Assembly: GCA_030695945.1 (NCBI GenBank)
Contig: JAUYOG010000026.1
Location: 21,906 to 85,905, forward strand
Reading direction: 5' to 3'
Origin: Ramlibacter sp.
GTDB lineage: Bacteria > Pseudomonadota > Gammaproteobacteria > Burkholderiales > Burkholderiaceae_C
DNA: 64,000 nt
Shown here in pieces: positions 61,812 through 64,000 of this stretch. Position numbers and translations under genes: made by a program. Positions within the stretch are counted from its first letter, which is position 1, and each line of letters opens with the position of its first letter. A model generated the notes under the pieces. That model saw nothing but the letters and a program-made list of their open reading frames with translations, had not been told where the DNA came from and did no database searches.

Positions 61812-63338
61812 CTAGACCGCCTCGTTCCAAGGCAGCATCAGCGTCACCAGCGAGAGCTTCGCGAACTCCGGCTCGAATTCGTCGATGATCTTCTGCGGGT
61901 CCGGGCACAGCAGCGTATCGGTGATGACGCCGAACTGCACGCCGCCGCCGTAACTCAGGATCGACACGCCCAGGCCGATGTCGCCGGACTGCGGCACCCA
62001 GAACATGCTTTGCTCCAGGGTCGAGCCGAGGAATTTCAGCTTCTCCCGCGGGCCGGGGACGTTGGTCATCACGGCCGTCGTCTTCTTGCCGAAGAGACTG
62101 AGCATCGCTTCCTGCGCGGGCTTGATCAACAGGCCCGCGACGGCCAGCAGCCCGAAGGCGAGCAGCGGCTGCGTGCTGCCCTTGAGCGCGTTCATGCGCC
62201 GGCGCACTTCGTACACACGCTCGACCGGGTTTTCCACGCCGATGGGCAGCACCAGCGGCACGAGGCCGAAGCGGTTGCCCAGCTTGTACGCATGTTCGAG
62301 CGGTCGCAGGTTCACCGGGATCATCGCGCGGATTTCCTGGCCGGCGACGTCGTCGCCCAGTGACTTCAGGTATTCGCCGATGGCGCCCGCGACGCAGCTG
62401 AGCAGCACGTCGTTGATCGAGCAGTTGAGGGCCTTGCCGACGGCCTTCACCTCGTCCAGCGGGATGGGTTCGCACCATGCCACGCGCTTGGCGGTGCCCG
62501 GCTTGCCCTTCAGGCGCGTCTTCGAATCGTCGGGCATCAGCGCGAGCGCGGCCGCGTCGCTCACGACCTGGTAAGCCAGCCTGGCGAGGTCCAGCGAGCC
62601 GGCCACGCCTTTGTGCGGGTCGCGGAGCATGCCGAGCGAACGGGCCGCGCCCTCCCCCGCGGCGCCCAGGGCCTTCACAGTCATGTCGGTGAACGGCTTG
62701 ATGAGGGTGTCGGCGATCCAGTCCTCGGCGCCCGTGTGCGCCTGCCTGCGGGTGCGCTCCGGGGGCGGCGCGCCGCCGTCCACCAGCGACATCGTCACGG
62801 AAATGAGCGCGATGCCGTCGGCGATGCAATGGTGGATGCGCACCAGCAATGCGCTGCCGCCGTCGTAGTCCTCGACGAGATGCATCTGCCACAGCGGATG
62901 GCCGTGGTCCAGCGGCTGCATCGCGAGTTCGCCCACGCGGTCCTGCAAGGCGGATTGCTCGTGGCCCCTGGCGTGCCGCGGCAGCCTCTCGCGCACGATG
63001 TGGCGCTCGATGTCGAACTCCGCATCCTCGACCCACGTCGCCCCGGCGGCGTCCTCCACGACGCGCTGGCGGAACCGCGCGTATTTCAGCAGCCGCTCCT
63101 CCACCCGCCGGCAAAGGTCCCCGTGGCGGATGCCGGGCTTGAGCGTCCACACGCCGACGATCATCATCAGGTTGCTCGGCGAATCCATGCGCAGCCAGGC
63201 CGTGTCGACCTTGGTCATTCGCTCGCCGGACAATCCGAGCATGCCGGTGGCCGCGCGCTTCGCATTCTTGCCCACCACCTTGGCGGCCTTGCGGGCAGCG
63301 GCACCGGCGACCTGGCCGGCAACGATACGGGTAACCAT
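61812..63338 (-). CDS. Wax ester synthase / diacylglycerol acyltransferase (WS/DGAT)
   Basis: A 508-residue enzyme. The catalytic motif HHxxxDG is seen as IHHCIADG (His169-His170, Asp174). PLWQMHLVE (148-156), SINDVLLSCVAGAI and TNVPGP, all WS/DGAT landmarks, are present. The first 35 residues are Ala/Lys-rich and basic. It joins acyl-CoA to fatty alcohol or diacylglycerol. The start at 63338 follows GGAGG at the right distance. With the FAR-type reductase it would complete a two-step wax ester pathway. No second WS/DGAT copy is seen. Confidence 0.95.
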   Translation of the reverse strand: MVTRIVAGQVAGAAARKAAKVVGKNAKRAATGMLGLSGERMTKVDTAWLRMDSPSNLMMIVGVWTLKPGIRHGDLCRRVEERLLKYARFRQRVVEDAAGATWVEDAEFDIERHIVRERLPRHARGHEQSALQDRVGELAMQPLDHGHPLWQMHLVEDYDGGSALLVRIHHCIADGIALISVTMSLVDGGAPPPERTRRQAHTGAEDWIADTLIKPFTDMTVKALGAAGEGAARSLGMLRDPHKGVAGSLDLARLAYQVVSDAAALALMPDDSKTRLKGKPGTAKRVAWCEPIPLDEVKAVGKALNCSINDVLLSCVAGAIGEYLKSLGDDVAGQEIRAMIPVNLRPLEHAYKLGNRFGLVPLVLPIGVENPVERVYEVRRRMNALKGSTQPLLAFGLLAVAGLLIKPAQEAMLSLFGKKTTAVMTNVPGPREKLKFLGSTLEQSMFWVPQSGDIGLGVSILSYGGGVQFGVITDTLLCPDPQKIIDEFEPEFAKLSLVTLMLPWNEAV

Positions 63339-63489
63339 GAAGACGGCCTCCAGAGAGAGCTTGGTGTTATTCGGCAGCGGCCCCTATTCTGGGCGGCCGG
63401 CTGGCCGTAAGATACCGCGAAGTTACCCGCAGGCGCGCCAAATGGGTAGACGCCCGCCCCCACCGACAAGCCAAGCCCAAGGAGCATCC

Positions 63490-63744
63490 ATGGCCGACCT
63501 CAAAGCCGCTTTCGAATCCGCCGTTGCCGGCTCGAAGAACCTCACCGAGCGCCCCGACAACGCCACGCTGCTGAAGCTGTACGCGCTGTACAAGCAGGCG
63601 ACGGCCGGCGACAACGCGGAGAAGAAACCGGGCTTCGGCGACATGGTGGGCCGCGCCAAATGGGACGCCTGGAACGGCCTGAAAGGCACCTCGGGCGACG
63701 ACGCCATGCAGCAGTACATCGACCTGATCGAGTCTCTCAGCTAG
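63490..63744 (+). CDS. Acyl-CoA-binding protein
   Basis: An 84-residue protein matching the full ACBP fold: MADLKAAFESAVAGSKNLTERPDNATLLKLYALYKQATAGD, then GDMVGRAKWDAWNGLKGTSGDDAMQQYIDLIESL. The Tyr and Lys ligands for CoA are in LYALYKQ and AKWDAW. ACBPs carry long-chain acyl-CoA in the cytosol and are uncommon in bacteria. It starts at the ATG at 63490 after AAGGAGC. It is divergent from the wax ester synthase gene, 151 bases away, and could feed acyl-CoA to that enzyme and to the FAR. Confidence 0.95.
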   Translation: MADLKAAFESAVAGSKNLTERPDNATLLKLYALYKQATAGDNAEKKPGFGDMVGRAKWDAWNGLKGTSGDDAMQQYIDLIESLS

Positions 63745-63789
63745 CGTCCCCGCGTCCTGAAGAATCCAGCGCGGTGACCTCGCGGCAAC

Positions 63790-64000
63790 GCCGCGCACGG
63801 CTGGGCCGCGGCGCGATGGCTACGACGTCCGGCTGCGGCGCTTCGCACCATGCCGGATTCCCCGCGCTGAACGGTCTTGCGGCCCGCGCGGCATAACTCA
63901 CTGCGCTGCGCTCCGTTCAAACAGATGCCGCGAGCATGAAACGATGGGCCGCAAGACCGTCCACCGCGGGCGTCTGTGCTTTATTCGCGCCGCGGCCCAG
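63790..64000 (+). repeat. Structured foldback repeat, copy C (runs to the window edge)
   Basis: The outer arms 63801-63815 and 63986-64000 are a perfect 15-base inverted repeat, cut by the window end. The flank at 63790-63800 repeats the GCCGCGCACGG of the copy B arm, so the full arm is probably longer. The 17-base core is at 63808-63824. The small hairpin is TCCGGC 63828-63833 with GCCGGA 63852-63857. The inner stem is 63871-63885 with 63946-63960, perfect. The loop holds TTCAAACAG and CGAGCATGA. It starts 46 bases after the ACBP stop; no gene is seen in 63745-64000. Confidence 0.85.

Overview
The window looks like a chromosomal segment from a betaproteobacterium of the order Burkholderiales, most like Comamonadaceae (Ramlibacter or Variovorax type). 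The grounds are very high GC, a pilG-H-I-J chemosensory block, argB close to slmA, a TRAP-type sugar-acid catabolic operon, and phasin genes. This placement comes from gene content only. I see no rRNA, tRNA, CRISPR array, prophage or complete insertion sequence.

Layout. 1-3335: a Pil/Chp-type chemosensory cluster (two response regulators, a CheW protein and a truncated MCP). 3561-12368: a divergent operon pair for uptake and non-phosphorylative breakdown of a sugar acid (FAH-family hydrolase, two SDRs, FCD-GntR regulator, TRAP transporter, UxaA-family dehydratase, Ldh2-family dehydrogenase), with a perfect FCD-type operator in the divergent gap. 12369-13096: non-coding, filled by two copies of a structured foldback repeat; a third copy closes the window at 63790-64000. 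13097-18930: pdeM, slmA, a two-component system, argB and a WecA/MraY-type transferase. 18975-19874: rfbD.

19985-34384 is an S-layer locus: a 1311-residue RTX/S-layer-like protein with an N-terminal DUF4214-type module, a SapC-family protein, a complete type I secretion system with two ABC proteins, and a secreted trypsin-like protease that shares the DUF4214-type module. Inside the secretion operon sits a 205-residue protein that resembles only the N-terminal, RNA-binding half of TnpB and stops before the RuvC nuclease. Its start codon is buried in a long hairpin. I consider this the best candidate for an undescribed system in the window.

34574-55587 is cell-surface polysaccharide: a FecR/outer-membrane pair, a dense minus-strand operon (Wzm/Wzt exporter, methyltransferase, several glycosyltransferases, a Gtr-like modification module, an acyltransferase), then gmd, rmd and manC. 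This recalls a GDP-D-rhamnose, A-band-like O-polysaccharide. A CHASE2 adenylate cyclase and a CRP-type regulator lie in the same region. A perfect CRP half-site pair sits at about -40 of the S-layer promoter, so cAMP may link these parts. 55678-63744 is a neutral-lipid island: a FAR-type fatty acyl reductase, phasin, patatin, TetR regulator, wax ester synthase/DGAT and acyl-CoA-binding protein, suggesting wax ester or other storage-lipid synthesis.
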